A DNA stretch of 64,000 nt, taken from assembly GCF_001306145.1 (NCBI RefSeq), contig NZ_LGKO01000005.1:823443-887442 (forward strand). The letters run 5' to 3'. The notes beneath the pieces are model-generated. The model was not told where the DNA came from. It worked only from the letters and a program-made list of their open reading frames with translations, and made no database searches. Source of the DNA: Thermanaerothrix daxensis (GTDB lineage: Bacteria; Chloroflexota; Anaerolineae; Anaerolineales; Anaerolineaceae). The position numbers and the translations under genes were made by a program. Shown here piece after piece: positions 18,712-25,828 of the stretch (its first letter is position 1; the number at the start of each line of letters is the position of its first letter).

Positions 18712-18802
18712 ACTCTCCTCCTATTGGCTTTTGAGTTGTGACAAACAAAATGGGTGGGAAAAAGGGGTTAAAAATTGTAATTGGATTGGAATTGAGCGCC
18801 AT
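18698..18802 (-). CDS. Possible 34-codon leader ORF overlapping the livK start
   Basis: A small frame starts with ATG at 18802 directly after AAAGGAGGTG and ends with TAA 14 bases inside livK, in another frame. It begins MALNSNPITIF and ends GGEYALG. The spacing between the GGAGG core and the ATG is only 2 bases, which is too short for efficient initiation. The frame could couple ribosome traffic to livK start, or be chance. It resembles no known leader peptide and has no run of Leu, Ile or Val codons. Confidence 0.25.
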   Translation of the reverse strand: MALNSNPITIFNPFFPPILFVTTQKPIGGEYALG

Positions 18803-18812
18803 CACCTCCTTT
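18801..18812 (-). promoter_or_regulatory. Very strong anti-Shine-Dalgarno complement in the livK leader
   Basis: The minus strand reads AAAGGAGGTGAT, matching the standard 3-prime end of bacterial 16S rRNA over 12 bases. It lies 90 bases before the livK ATG, which has its own AGGAGGAG. It may serve the small leader ORF or act as a ribosome standby site. Confidence 0.5.
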
Positions 18813-18918
18813 GGCTGAAGAGTAATTGCAACGCCTATTTCGAGTTAAAAACACCAAGATGGCTGGGATGAAAAGATGTTTACCGCAGGGCAGGAATCGC
18901 CCTTTTTAATTGCGCACA

Positions 18919-18947
18919 ATGATAGGTGAGCCTTGGGGATTTGTCAA
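18919..18947 (-). promoter_or_regulatory. Promoter of the liv operon
   Basis: Minus strand: TTGACA (18942-18947), 17-base spacer, TATCAT (18919-18924). This is close to the sigma-70 consensus. The predicted transcript has about 200 bases of leader before livK. In the 370-base gap between livK and the divergent membrane-protein gene I see this promoter, the opposing one and the leader, but no known riboswitch. Confidence 0.65.
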
Positions 18948-18998
18948 GAGTTTTTCGGTCAACTTGTGAGAGAATATATATATTTCTAGCGCTTTTGC

Positions 18999-19027
18999 TT
19001 GACAAAGGCAAGGTTGTGCACTATTAT
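18999..19027 (+). promoter_or_regulatory. Promoter of the four-helix membrane protein gene
   Basis: Plus strand: TTGACA (18999-19004), 17-base spacer, TATTAT (19022-19027). It is divergent from the liv promoter, with the two -35 boxes about 50 bases apart. The leader to the ATG at 19082 is about 48 bases. Confidence 0.65.
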
Positions 19028-19081
19028 CGGGGTCACAATAATCCCCCAAGAACTTTGCAATATTGCTCAAGGAGAGACAGC

Positions 19082-19495
19082 ATGTTGCCCAGGGTTTTCT
19101 TCCAGCCGGGTGTAATTGCAACCTTCTTGATCCTTCAGGTGGTCCCGCTGCTTTTGTATCCGCCTGCGTCGTTTGATCCGGCTTCACAGGAATGGTGGTT
19201 ACCTGTGGTTCTGGCGGTGCTGGCTTTAATTGGGACAATCCAGGTGCTGAGGCGCAGTTTGGCGGCATGGCCATGGTATCTGATTTCATTCTCGCAGGGC
19301 TTCAATATTATCAGCCGGCTAATGCTGGTGCTTTCCCGCGTTACCGTTAATGTGGACGGGAGTCAGGTATTTAATGCCCCTTATGTCTTGATGACGCTGG
19401 TGGCAATGGGGCTTTCCGCCTTTCTGATTTGGTACACTGACCTACCAGAGGTGCGGATGGTCATTTTGGGTGGTGTAGCCAGGAAAGAAGCCTGA
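19082..19495 (+). CDS. Small four-helix membrane protein of unknown function
   Basis: The 137-residue protein consists of about four hydrophobic helices (ATFLILQVVPLLLY, WLPVVLAVLALIGTIQVL, WYLISFSQGFNIISRLMLVL, YVLMTLVAMGLSAFLIWY) with a short basic tail. I do not recognise the family. The frame is open upstream to 18926, but AAGGAG 8 bases before the ATG at 19082, together with the promoter position, fixes the start. It is a single-gene unit: near-consensus promoter before it and bidirectional terminator after it. The promoter strength suggests the product is made in quantity. Confidence 0.75.
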   Translation: MLPRVFFQPGVIATFLILQVVPLLLYPPASFDPASQEWWLPVVLAVLALIGTIQVLRRSLAAWPWYLISFSQGFNIISRLMLVLSRVTVNVDGSQVFNAPYVLMTLVAMGLSAFLIWYTDLPEVRMVILGGVARKEA

Positions 19496-19533
19496 GTCTC
19501 CCTTACCGCATCTGAGTTTCCGAATGAAAACAA

Positions 19534-19563
19534 AAAACGCGGTGAAGTGAATCACCGCGTTTT
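19534..19563. terminator. Bidirectional rho-independent terminator
   Basis: A perfect 12-bp inverted repeat (AAAACGCGGTGA and complement) encloses a 6-base loop, with A-run on the left and T-run on the right. It can end both the plus-strand membrane gene (stop 19495) and the minus-strand kamA/aldo-keto reductase unit (stop 19585). Confidence 0.85.
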
Positions 19564-19584
19564 GATTTATCCGGGTGGTGAAAC

Positions 19585-20550
19585 TTAGTCGTTGTCGCTG
19601 GGGACCCCTACAATGCGATCAATTCGCTCCAGCACGTCATCTGTGAGTTTATTCACTGCCTCGGCTGCTCCGAGATTCTCATCCAGTTGCTCAAGACGGG
19701 TTGCCCCTGTGATGACACTGGAAACTTCCTTGCGGCGTAGCACCCAGGCAATGGCAAGTTGCGCCGGGGTGAGGCTGAGTTCCTTTGCCAAATCGGTTAA
19801 TTGACGCACCTTTGCGATGCGGTCGGGAGTGAGCATATCCCGAATCCAGGCCATGTCAGGGAGCGAAGCCCGGCTGCCGGCCGGGATACCATCGTTGTAT
19901 TTGCCGGTGAGGATGCCAAATGCCAGGGGACTCCAGGTTGTCAGCCCAATGCCCAGTTCATGGCATACTGGCGCCAGTTCCTCTTCCACTCGGCGGCGAT
20001 GTAAAAGATTATATTGGGGTTGCTCCATGGTTGGCGGTACCAGCCCATATTGACGACAAATGCCGTATACCTGGGTGATCTGAGCGCCGCGCCACTCCGA
20101 AGTGCCCCAATAAAGCACCTTGCCTTGATGTACCAGATCATCCATGACCCGTGCCACTTCTTCAAGTGGCGTGTCAGGATCGTAGCGATGGCAGAAGTAT
20201 AGGTCAACGTAATCTGTGCCTAGACGTCGCAATGATGCATGAATGGACTCCATAACATGCTTGCGAGAAAGGCCGCGTCCGTTCGGCCCGGGCATGGTCG
20301 GCCAGAAAACCTTGCTGGAGATTACAAGGGCCTCACGAGGCAGGTCTTTAATGGCCTTGCCCATCACGATTTCAGCCTGTCCATTGGCATACACATCGGC
20401 ATTGTCGAAATAGTTGATCCCATGGTCGTACGCTGCATGGATCAGGTCAATGGCGGTTTTTTCGTCAATCTGGTTACCAAAGGTCACCCAGGCCCCCAAT
20501 GAAATCTCACTTACCTTTAACCCAGAACGACCCAAACGTCGGTAATGCAT
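19585..20550 (-). CDS. Aldo/keto reductase, Kv-beta-like
   Basis: The protein has 321 residues. Catalytic Asp and Tyr are in FDNADVYANG, Lys in VISSKVFW and His in YFCHRYD; the GTSEW motif and C-terminal ITGATRLEQLDENLGA match the bacterial relatives of potassium channel beta subunits (NADPH-dependent). AAGGAGG lies 5 bases before the ATG. It lies 40 bases after kamA on the same strand and ends at a shared terminator, so a kamA-reductase operon is likely. The substrate is unknown. Confidence 0.9.
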   Translation of the reverse strand: MHYRRLGRSGLKVSEISLGAWVTFGNQIDEKTAIDLIHAAYDHGINYFDNADVYANGQAEIVMGKAIKDLPREALVISSKVFWPTMPGPNGRGLSRKHVMESIHASLRRLGTDYVDLYFCHRYDPDTPLEEVARVMDDLVHQGKVLYWGTSEWRGAQITQVYGICRQYGLVPPTMEQPQYNLLHRRRVEEELAPVCHELGIGLTTWSPLAFGILTGKYNDGIPAGSRASLPDMAWIRDMLTPDRIAKVRQLTDLAKELSLTPAQLAIAWVLRRKEVSSVITGATRLEQLDENLGAAEAVNKLTDDVLERIDRIVGVPSDND

Positions 20551-20590
20551 AGATACCTCCTTATGTGATGTGAATGTATATTATAAGGTG

Positions 20591-21934
20591 TTAGGTGGGA
20601 TCTGCTTCTTCGTTACCGATCCCTAGGGGTTTCCACTTCGAAGGGTCAGCGCGCAGGCGATGAACCTCGCCGCCGCGCCGATGAAGCAGATCGAATCCTT
20701 CTGGTTTTATGAACATTTCCTCACCGTCCAGTAGGGCAGTAATGCCTTTCTGCCCAGGTTCTGGGCGTTTGTTCTGGCAGTAGAAGCATGTTTTGGGATC
20801 ATGCGGTTTGTACTCGATAGGTTCTTCGTAGGTGGTAATGTACCCCTCGTAGTTGCGCAGCACAATTTTATGATCGGACATGCTGATCAGGTAATTGGGC
20901 ATGACCGGAATTTTGCCCCCACCTCCCGGTGCATCAACCACGTAGGTGGGCACCGCATACCCAGATGTGTGCCCCCGCAGTCCTTCAATGATCTCGATCC
21001 CTTTTGCTACTGGAGTACGAAAATGCCCAGCGCCTTCTACCAGGTCACACTGGTAAAGATAATAGGGGCGTACGCGGATGCGGACCAGGTCATGTACCAG
21101 TTTACGCTGAATATGAACGCAATCGTTGATACCTGCCAGAAGCACAGATTGGTTACCTAGCGGGATACCGGCTCGCGAGAGGCGGTCGCAGGCCTCGGCC
21201 AGTTCTTTGGTGATTTCGTTGGGGTGGTTGACGTGGATGTTCATCCACAATGGGTGGTATTTTTCCAGCATGTCACATAATTCATCTGTGATGCGCATGG
21301 GTAGGAACACGGGCACGCGCGTTCCAATACGAATAATTTCGATGTGAGGGATCTCCCGCAATTTTTGGAGCAGTTCCTCCAGCAGTCGCGGGGCCAGGGT
21401 CAGAGGATCACCCCCAGAAAGGAGGACATCGCGTACTTGTGGGGTGTGACGCAGGTAGTCCAATTGCATTTCAAATTCGCTGCGGGAGAAGGTGGCGCTT
21501 GGGTCGCCTACAATGCGCGAACGGGTGCAGTAACGGCAGTAGGAGGCGCACTGCGTTGTGACCAGCATCAGCACACGGTCGGGATATCGATGCACCAAGC
21601 CGGGCACAGGAGAGTGCTGATCCTCTGCCAATGAATCCTCCATCATTCCCGTGAAGGGCACAATTTCTTCCTCTCGTGGGATCACCTGTTTGCGAATGGG
21701 GTCTTCGGGGTCATTGGGATCAATGAGTGACACGAAGTAGGGGGTCACATCCACGCGGAAGAGGCCTTTTTGGCTAAGGGCTTTCCGTTCGCTTTCGGTA
21801 AGATTCAGAACGCGTTCAAATTCCTCAACCGTGTTCAAGCGGTTGCTAAGTTGCCAACGCCAGTCGTACCACTTTTCATCCAGGACATCCGCATAAGCAG
21901 GTGCACGCTTGGAGGGGAAAGGGTTGCTGAACAT
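20591..21934 (-). CDS. kamA: L-lysine 2,3-aminomutase, radical SAM and PLP enzyme
   Basis: The protein has 447 residues. The SAM cluster motif is CASYCRYC (Cys129, Cys133, Cys136). The PLP lysine lies in PGGGGKIPV, and C-terminal CFYC fits the family zinc site. Asp in QCDLVEGAGHFR and Asp in VVDAPGGGGK are the lysine side-chain ligands; glutamate mutases differ there, so lysine is the likely substrate and beta-lysine the product. AAGGAG lies 8 bases before the ATG at 21934; an upstream in-frame start at 21976 has no such site. The leader is about 147 bases and structured. No acetyltransferase partner (AblB) is nearby. Confidence 0.93.
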   Translation of the reverse strand: MFSNPFPSKRAPAYADVLDEKWYDWRWQLSNRLNTVEEFERVLNLTESERKALSQKGLFRVDVTPYFVSLIDPNDPEDPIRKQVIPREEEIVPFTGMMEDSLAEDQHSPVPGLVHRYPDRVLMLVTTQCASYCRYCTRSRIVGDPSATFSRSEFEMQLDYLRHTPQVRDVLLSGGDPLTLAPRLLEELLQKLREIPHIEIIRIGTRVPVFLPMRITDELCDMLEKYHPLWMNIHVNHPNEITKELAEACDRLSRAGIPLGNQSVLLAGINDCVHIQRKLVHDLVRIRVRPYYLYQCDLVEGAGHFRTPVAKGIEIIEGLRGHTSGYAVPTYVVDAPGGGGKIPVMPNYLISMSDHKIVLRNYEGYITTYEEPIEYKPHDPKTCFYCQNKRPEPGQKGITALLDGEEMFIKPEGFDLLHRRGGEVHRLRADPSKWKPLGIGNEEADPT

Positions 21935-22081
21935 AGAAAACGCTCCTTGGGCGGTTAAAATCCGGGCTGTAAGCATCAGAAAAAAGAACAGTCTTTCCGC
22001 CAGCGCGATTCTAAGATCCCTTAGGAGGGCGGATCGTGATCGGGGCGGTAGAAACCAGCCGGTAAGAACACCATATCCCTC
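21935..22081 (-). promoter_or_regulatory. Structured leader of kamA, candidate cis-regulatory RNA
   Basis: The predicted leader has several competing pairings. CCGCC occurs at 22044-22048, 22028-22032 and, next to the ribosome site, at 21950-21954; GGCGG occurs once at 21997-22001. CTCCT at 22023-22027 can pair with AGGAG of the ribosome binding site (21943-21948), and overlaps a small CTAAG-CTTAG hairpin (22011-22024). Thus one fold could hide the ribosome site and another free it. It matches no riboswitch I know; the lysine riboswitch signatures are absent. Confidence 0.35.
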
Positions 22082-22087
22082 AGTTTT

Positions 22088-22116
22088 ATTTTAAGAGTGA
22101 TAGGGGACTGGGTCAA
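22088..22116 (-). promoter_or_regulatory. Promoter of kamA
   Basis: Minus strand: TTGACC (22111-22116), 17-base spacer, TAAAAT (22088-22093). The expected start near 22081 gives the long leader described separately. Confidence 0.55.
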
Positions 22117-22172
22117 CCAACGCACTGGATGATTTAATGCTCATGTCTAAGGGTTACAAATTAGCGAATGCC

Positions 22173-22201
22173 TTGCTGAGAGAGCGAGAGGTGCTTATAC
22201 T
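22173..22201 (+). promoter_or_regulatory. Promoter of alr, probably giving a leaderless or near-leaderless mRNA
   Basis: Plus strand: TTGCTG (22173-22178), 17-base spacer, TATACT (22196-22201). The alr ATG begins 8 bases after the -10 box and has no Shine-Dalgarno sequence, so transcription should start at or just before the A of the ATG. Confidence 0.55.
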
Positions 22202-22209
22202 ATACCCCT

Positions 22210-23340
22210 ATGGAGGAAGCGCTCACCACCTGGTTAGAAGTGGATCTGGGGGCCATTCAGCATAATTATCGTCTCCTGCAGACCATCAGCCGGCGACCGG
22301 TGATGGCGGTGATTAAGGCGAATGCGTATGGGCATGGCATCAGCGGGGTTGTGCCCGCTCTCATTCGGGCAGGGGCTGATTGGTGCGGGGTGGCACGCAT
22401 TGAGGAAGCGCTTGATGTGCGTCGGTTTGGAAGTGAAATCCGGGTTTTGGTTTTGGGGTACACGAATCCCGGCTGGGTAGATGAGGCCATAGCTCGGGAT
22501 ATCCGCTTTACAGTGTTTGACCCTGCTACAGCAGAAGCCTATGCCATGCGTGCGCAGGCCTTAGGGAGGGTTTTACGTGTCCATATCAAGGTGGATACTG
22601 GCATGGGGCGATTGGGTGTGCTACCTGACGAGGCGGTGGAGTTTGTTCGTTGGGTAACAGGGTTACGTGGTTTGGAAGTGGAGGGGCTTTATACCCACTT
22701 TGCCCGTGCTGATGAGAGCGATCCGGGTCCAACCCTGGAACAAATACGGCGCTTTGATGAAGTGGTACACGCCTTAACCACTTTGGGATTGCGTCCTCGC
22801 TGGGTACATGCCAGCAATTCGGCTGCCATTTTCAACTTTCCCCAGGCGCGATACGACCTGGTGCGGGCGGGCATTGCACTCTATGGATTGCACCCATCGC
22901 CCGAAACCCCGCTCCCTACCGGGTTTCGCCCTGCGATGACCCTGAAAGCCCGACTGATTTCTCTCAAAATCCTACCGCCGGGCAGCGGTGTGGGGTATGG
23001 ACATCGTTATGTAACCAGGGGCCGTGAGCGAATCGGTGTTGTGGCTGCAGGGTATGCTGATGGAATGCGTCGGGTCTTGGGCAATGAAGTTTTGATCCGC
23101 GGGCAAAGAGTGCCAGTTTTGGGAACCCCCTGTATGGATCAGATCATTATTCAATTGGATGGGGTGAAGGAAGCCGTTCCAGGGGATGAAGTGGTTATTT
23201 TTGGGTGTCAGGGAGGCGCGTGTATCTCAGTCGAGGAAGTTGCCCAACGCTGGGGGACGATTAACTATGAAGTTGCGACTAGCATGATGGCGCGGTTACC
23301 GCGGATTTACATCGAACCTCGCAATGAGGAGAACGGATAA
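22210..23340 (+). CDS. alr: Alanine racemase
   Basis: This 376-residue PLP enzyme interconverts L- and D-alanine for peptidoglycan. The PLP lysine is Lys36 in AVIKANAYGHG. GMGRLG, the GYGHRYV segment with the catalytic Tyr region, GYADGMRR and CMDQ follow in normal order: N-terminal barrel, then C-terminal beta domain. Length is typical. The ATG seems to be at or beside the transcript start. It is followed by recJ after 2 bases, so the two share a transcript. Confidence 0.94.
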   Translation: MEEALTTWLEVDLGAIQHNYRLLQTISRRPVMAVIKANAYGHGISGVVPALIRAGADWCGVARIEEALDVRRFGSEIRVLVLGYTNPGWVDEAIARDIRFTVFDPATAEAYAMRAQALGRVLRVHIKVDTGMGRLGVLPDEAVEFVRWVTGLRGLEVEGLYTHFARADESDPGPTLEQIRRFDEVVHALTTLGLRPRWVHASNSAAIFNFPQARYDLVRAGIALYGLHPSPETPLPTGFRPAMTLKARLISLKILPPGSGVGYGHRYVTRGRERIGVVAAGYADGMRRVLGNEVLIRGQRVPVLGTPCMDQIIIQLDGVKEAVPGDEVVIFGCQGGACISVEEVAQRWGTINYEVATSMMARLPRIYIEPRNEENG

Positions 23341-23342
23341 GA

Positions 23343-25037
23343 ATGCCTCCTCGAGTAGAAAAACGCTGGGAAATCTATCCTCCTCTTCCACCTGCCGTTG
23401 ATACGGCCCTGAGCGCTTATCCCTTTCCGGTGCGCCAGTTGCTTTATAACCGGGGTATTGAAACCCATGAACAGGCTGAGGCGTTTTTGAGCGGAGAAGC
23501 GTTGCTGCACAATCCCTGGCTGCTAAGCGATATAGGAGAGGCAGTCGAACGCCTGTTGTGGGGTATTGACCATGGCGAGCAGATCATAATTTATGGGGAC
23601 TACGATGTGGATGGCGTTACGGCAAGTGCCCTTTTGTACGAGGCGCTTCAAGCATTGGGGGCCAGCCACGTAAGGGTTTACATTCCCAGTCGCTTTGATG
23701 AGGGATATGGTTTAAACATTGCTGCTATTGAGGAACTGGCAGGTGGCGGAGCCAATCTAATCGTCACCGTTGATTGTGGAATCCGTTCGATTGACGAAGT
23801 GGCTTATGCCAGGCAACTTGGCCTGGATATCATTGTGACTGATCACCATCACCCTCAAAGCGAATTACCCCCAGCGCGAGTAGTGGTATCTCCCAAACGT
23901 CCTGCGGACCCTTACCCCGAAAAGCACCTGGCTGGGGTGGGTGTGGTGTATAAACTGGTTCAGGCCCTTTTTGAGCAGCGTCCGGTGCCGGGGGTTGAGC
24001 CTACGGATTGGCTGGATCTGGTTGCGCTGGGCACCGTAGCCGATGTGGTGCCGCTGGTAGGAGAAAATCGGGGCCTGGTCCGGCAGGGCATTGTACAAAT
24101 GCGCCAGGCAAAGCGGATGGGATTGGCAGCCCTGGCCCGTGTTGCTGGTTATGATCTGACACGTGTAAACGCTGAGGCAATCGGGTACATACTGGGACCG
24201 CGCTTGAATGCATCCGGACGTTTAGAGACCGCCATGGACGCCTATCAACTGTTGGTTGCCCGCCAGCCTGAGGTGTGCGCGCACCTGGCTCAGGTGCTGG
24301 ATAACCGCAATCGAGAGCGACAGCGCTTGACTCAGGAAATGCAGCGCCGTGCAGAAGAAATCATTCATGATCCTCATTCACGTACTCTTCTGGTGGTTTT
24401 TGAAGAGGGTTTTAACGAAGGAATTGTCGGATTGGTGGCCTCACGATTGGCCGAGGCTTATTACCGCCCTGCCGTGGTTGGGGTGCGTGGAGAGACGTTT
24501 TCGAAAGCGTCCTGCCGGAGCATCCCCGAGTTTCACATTACCGAGGCTCTGGATCAGTGTGCAGACTTGCTTGACCGACATGGTGGACATGCTCTTGCGG
24601 CCGGTTTTACGGTGCGCACCGAGAGACTTTCTCAGTTAATTGAGCGCCTGGAGGAGGTTGCTGAGCAAACGCTGCGCGCACGTGTGCTTAAACCGGTATT
24701 GCGGGCAGATCTGGAGATATCGCTTTCAGAAATGCGCCCCGATCTTCTGGTTTATTTACAGCAGTTTGAGCCCTTTGGGTTGGGTAATCCTGAAGCCACT
24801 TTTGTATCGCGGGGGGTAGAGGTGCGTTCAGCCCGTCAGGTGGGGGCTGAGGGACGGCATCTTTCGCTGAAACTTAGCGATGGACGTTTTATCTATGATG
24901 CGATTGCCTTTGGTCAGGGCGAACGGTTGGGGGAGGTAACCTCGAGGCTAGATGTCGTATACAGCCTGGGAGTCAATCGTTATAACGGTCAGGAAACCCT
25001 GCAACTGACCTTACGAGATTTTAAACCCGCTGAGTAG
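23343..25037 (+). CDS. recJ: Single-stranded-DNA-specific exonuclease RecJ
   Basis: This 564-residue 5-prime to 3-prime exonuclease acts in recombination and repair. The DHH domain shows DYDVDGVTASALL (metal-binding Asp residues), VDCGI, and TDHHHP. The DHHA1 domain has LNASGRLETAMDAY and RHGGHALAAGF. An OB-like C-terminal domain (about 450-564) completes the usual order. Length is normal. It starts 2 bases after alr and ends 4 bases from the convergent glycosyltransferase gene. Confidence 0.95.
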   Translation: MPPRVEKRWEIYPPLPPAVDTALSAYPFPVRQLLYNRGIETHEQAEAFLSGEALLHNPWLLSDIGEAVERLLWGIDHGEQIIIYGDYDVDGVTASALLYEALQALGASHVRVYIPSRFDEGYGLNIAAIEELAGGGANLIVTVDCGIRSIDEVAYARQLGLDIIVTDHHHPQSELPPARVVVSPKRPADPYPEKHLAGVGVVYKLVQALFEQRPVPGVEPTDWLDLVALGTVADVVPLVGENRGLVRQGIVQMRQAKRMGLAALARVAGYDLTRVNAEAIGYILGPRLNASGRLETAMDAYQLLVARQPEVCAHLAQVLDNRNRERQRLTQEMQRRAEEIIHDPHSRTLLVVFEEGFNEGIVGLVASRLAEAYYRPAVVGVRGETFSKASCRSIPEFHITEALDQCADLLDRHGGHALAAGFTVRTERLSQLIERLEEVAEQTLRARVLKPVLRADLEISLSEMRPDLLVYLQQFEPFGLGNPEATFVSRGVEVRSARQVGAEGRHLSLKLSDGRFIYDAIAFGQGERLGEVTSRLDVVYSLGVNRYNGQETLQLTLRDFKPAE

Positions 25038-25041
25038 GTTT

Positions 25042-25728
25042 TCAATCTACAAAGCGGTATTTGATGAGTGCCCAGAGCGCTTCAAATGCATCCCAGGCCT
25101 TGATTTTCTTTCCCTCGGAGTAATCGCGCGGGTTGAAGTCAATGGGCACTTCGTAAATTCGAATGCGGCGCTTGAGGATTTTAGCCGTGAACTCGGGTTC
25201 GAAGTCAAAGCGCTGTGCCCGCAAGGGGATATTCTGAATTGCCTCGCGCTTGAAGACCTTATATCCGGTTTCCATGTCGCTCAGGATGTTGTTATAGAGC
25301 ACATTGGTGATAAGGGTCAGCAAGCGGTTGGCGACCATGTTCCAGAAGAGGATGGGGCGGCGTGCACCTCCTAAGAATCGGGAGCCGTATACCACCTCGG
25401 CAATGCCTTCTTCAATGGGGCGCAGGAGTTTGGGGTATTCTCGAGGATCGTATTCCAAATCTGCATCCTGAATGATAATCACATCGCCACGAGCGTTTTG
25501 AATGCCGGTGCGTACGGCGGCTCCTTTGCCGGCATTTGCTTGGTGCAGGATCACGCGGATGGGAGGCAGGTTTTCCAGCTCTTTTAAAATCTCGCGCGTT
25601 CCGTCGGTGGAGCCATCGTCTACAATAATGACCTCGTAAATCAGGCCGGTATCCAGGACGCGCTGTACGATCTCACGAATGGTTTGACGTTCGTTATAAA
25701 CCGGAATAACTACGCTGACTTTCATCAT
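25042..25728 (-). CDS. Family 2 glycosyltransferase, DPM1-like polyprenyl-phosphate hexosyltransferase
   Basis: The 228-residue protein has a GT-A fold with VVIPVYNERQTI, VDDGSTDGT and the metal-binding DAD in IIQDADLEYDP. There is no membrane helix, as in short DPM1-type enzymes that load mannose or glucose on a polyprenyl phosphate. The tail FEPEFTAKILKRRIRIYEVP is typical. Two adjacent ATG codons (25728 and 25725) lie 6 bases after a TATAAT box with no ribosome site, so the mRNA is probably leaderless. Confidence 0.9.
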   Translation of the reverse strand: MMKVSVVIPVYNERQTIREIVQRVLDTGLIYEVIIVDDGSTDGTREILKELENLPPIRVILHQANAGKGAAVRTGIQNARGDVIIIQDADLEYDPREYPKLLRPIEEGIAEVVYGSRFLGGARRPILFWNMVANRLLTLITNVLYNNILSDMETGYKVFKREAIQNIPLRAQRFDFEPEFTAKILKRRIRIYEVPIDFNPRDYSEGKKIKAWDAFEALWALIKYRFVD

Positions 25729-25734
25729 GAAAGC

Positions 25735-25763
25735 ATTATATAAAAGGCAGGCTAATCATGCAA
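25735..25763 (-). promoter_or_regulatory. Promoter of the DPM1-like gene, leaderless type
   Basis: Minus strand: TTGCAT (25758-25763), 17-base spacer, TATAAT (25735-25740), then 6 bases and ATGATG. The expected transcription start coincides with the first ATG. Confidence 0.6.
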
Positions 25764-25828
25764 GCCGCTGCATGCTATAATCGGAAATAATCAGGCAATT
25801 ATTCCCTCATGATGGAGGTCATAAAAGG

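Noticed and set aside
22011..22024. Intrinsic terminator in the kamA leader
   Set aside because: The hairpin has only 5 bp and the U-rich stretch lies about 25 bases further on, so termination is unlikely.
21990..22081. Purine riboswitch before kamA, from boxes GGATATGG and GTTTCTACC
   Set aside because: The boxes are 15 bases apart instead of about 7, no second stem joins them, and the third hairpin with its GTAAA-type loop is absent.
21935..22081. Lysine riboswitch before kamA
   Set aside because: The function would fit, but none of the conserved lysine riboswitch segments, such as AGAGGTGC, are in the leader, and it is shorter than that class.
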